Below are positions 22,335-22,558 of a DNA stretch of 22,558 bases, piece after piece (position 1 is the first letter of the stretch; the number at the start of each line of letters is the position of its first letter). Under the pieces are notes generated by a model, which was not told where the DNA came from, searched no databases, and saw only the letters and a list, made by a program, of their open reading frames with translations. The stretch spans positions 1-22,558 of the forward strand of contig CAILQE010000030.1 of the NCBI GenBank assembly GCA_903836325.1, given 5' to 3'. Made by a program: the position numbers and the translations under genes. The DNA is from an uncultured Candidatus Saccharibacteria bacterium. Lineage in GTDB: Bacteria; Patescibacteriota; Saccharimonadia; Saccharimonadales; UBA4665.

Positions 22335-22558
22335 TACTTCTTCTCCTCTTCTTCTTTAACAGCTTTAACTGCTTCTTTAGCTCTGATTACGCCATCAACT
22401 ACAACTCGGATATTAGCAGTTTTAAGTTGGAATGCGTTAGCACTACCTTTAGCGGCTGGTCTAAATCTTTTAGCTCGTGGACCATTTGTTACAGAAATTT
22501 CAGAAATATATAATCCACTACTCTTATAGTTGTGGTTGTGAACGGCGTTAGCAGCGGC
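22334..22558 (-). CDS. rplV: 50S ribosomal protein L22 (uL22), C-terminal part
   Basis: The gene is cut by the window edge; the last 74 codons are visible, open to 22558. The translation begins AAANAVHNHNYKSSGLYISE and continues with VTNGPRAKRFRPAAKGSANA, the conserved L22 core including the beta-hairpin that lines the exit tunnel. After RVVVDGVIRA it ends in a charged tail, KEAVKAVKEEEEKK. Stop TAA overlaps the rpsC ATG. Confidence 0.95.
   Translation of the reverse strand, partial: AAANAVHNHNYKSSGLYISEISVTNGPRAKRFRPAAKGSANAFQLKTANIRVVVDGVIRAKEAVKAVKEEEEKK

Overview
The window is AT-rich, densely packed bacterial DNA that reads cleanly with the standard bacterial code. TGG is Trp, no in-frame TGA occurs in any of about 30 genes, and TGA serves as a stop at trpS. 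It carries most of an S10-spc-alpha ribosomal protein locus. The locus has no rpmD (L30) between rpsE and rplO, its neighbours are compact with many 1-nt gene overlaps, and its S4, S14, L33 and L36 are all cysteine-free. L30 loss with small compact genes points to the Candidate Phyla Radiation (Patescibacteria). Saccharibacteria is my best guess, but that is inference and not proven here. The standard code argues against Gracilibacteria/Absconditabacteria and mycoplasmas.

Layout, left to right. (1) 37-1883: a polyprenyl-phosphate-sugar synthase-like GT2 on the + strand converges on a membrane GT-C mannosyltransferase (PIG-V-like) on the - strand, and their stop codons overlap. (2) 2103-6427: a + strand operon of a GT4/GT5-like glycogen-synthase-type glycosyltransferase, a GH57 alpha-glucan enzyme and a GH15 glucoamylase, probably a self-contained alpha-glucan storage and mobilisation module. 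(3) 6429-7031: rpmG (L33) and tRNA-Thr(GGT) on the - strand, divergent from tRNA-Thr(TGT) and tRNA-Tyr(GTA) on the + strand. (4) 7130-10525, all on the - strand: trpS, an RluA-family pseudouridine synthase, holB (delta') and a membrane-anchored TPR protein. (5) 10593-22558, all on the - strand, listed in transcription order: rplV (cut by the window edge), rpsC, rplP, rpmC, rpsQ, rplN, rplX, rplE, rpsN, rpsH, rplF, rplR, rpsE, rplO, secY, an unrecognised 180-aa gene, infA, rpmJ, rpsM, rpsK, rpsD, rpoA, rplQ, rplM, rpsI.

Genes inside the ribosomal operon mostly have Shine-Dalgarno sequences. Several genes placed just after a promoter-like element (trpS, the TPR gene, infA, the PIG-V-like gene) have no Shine-Dalgarno and a predicted leader of only about 2-11 nt. 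This suggests leaderless or near-leaderless translation. The points most worth following are the unknown gene that takes the usual adk/map position between secY and infA, the zinc-free ribosomal protein set, the extended -10 promoter folded into a hairpin before trpS, and the compact glucan module. I see no mobile element, CRISPR array, prophage gene or clearly new defence system. No gene-free stretch exceeds 300 bases; the longest is 1884-2102.
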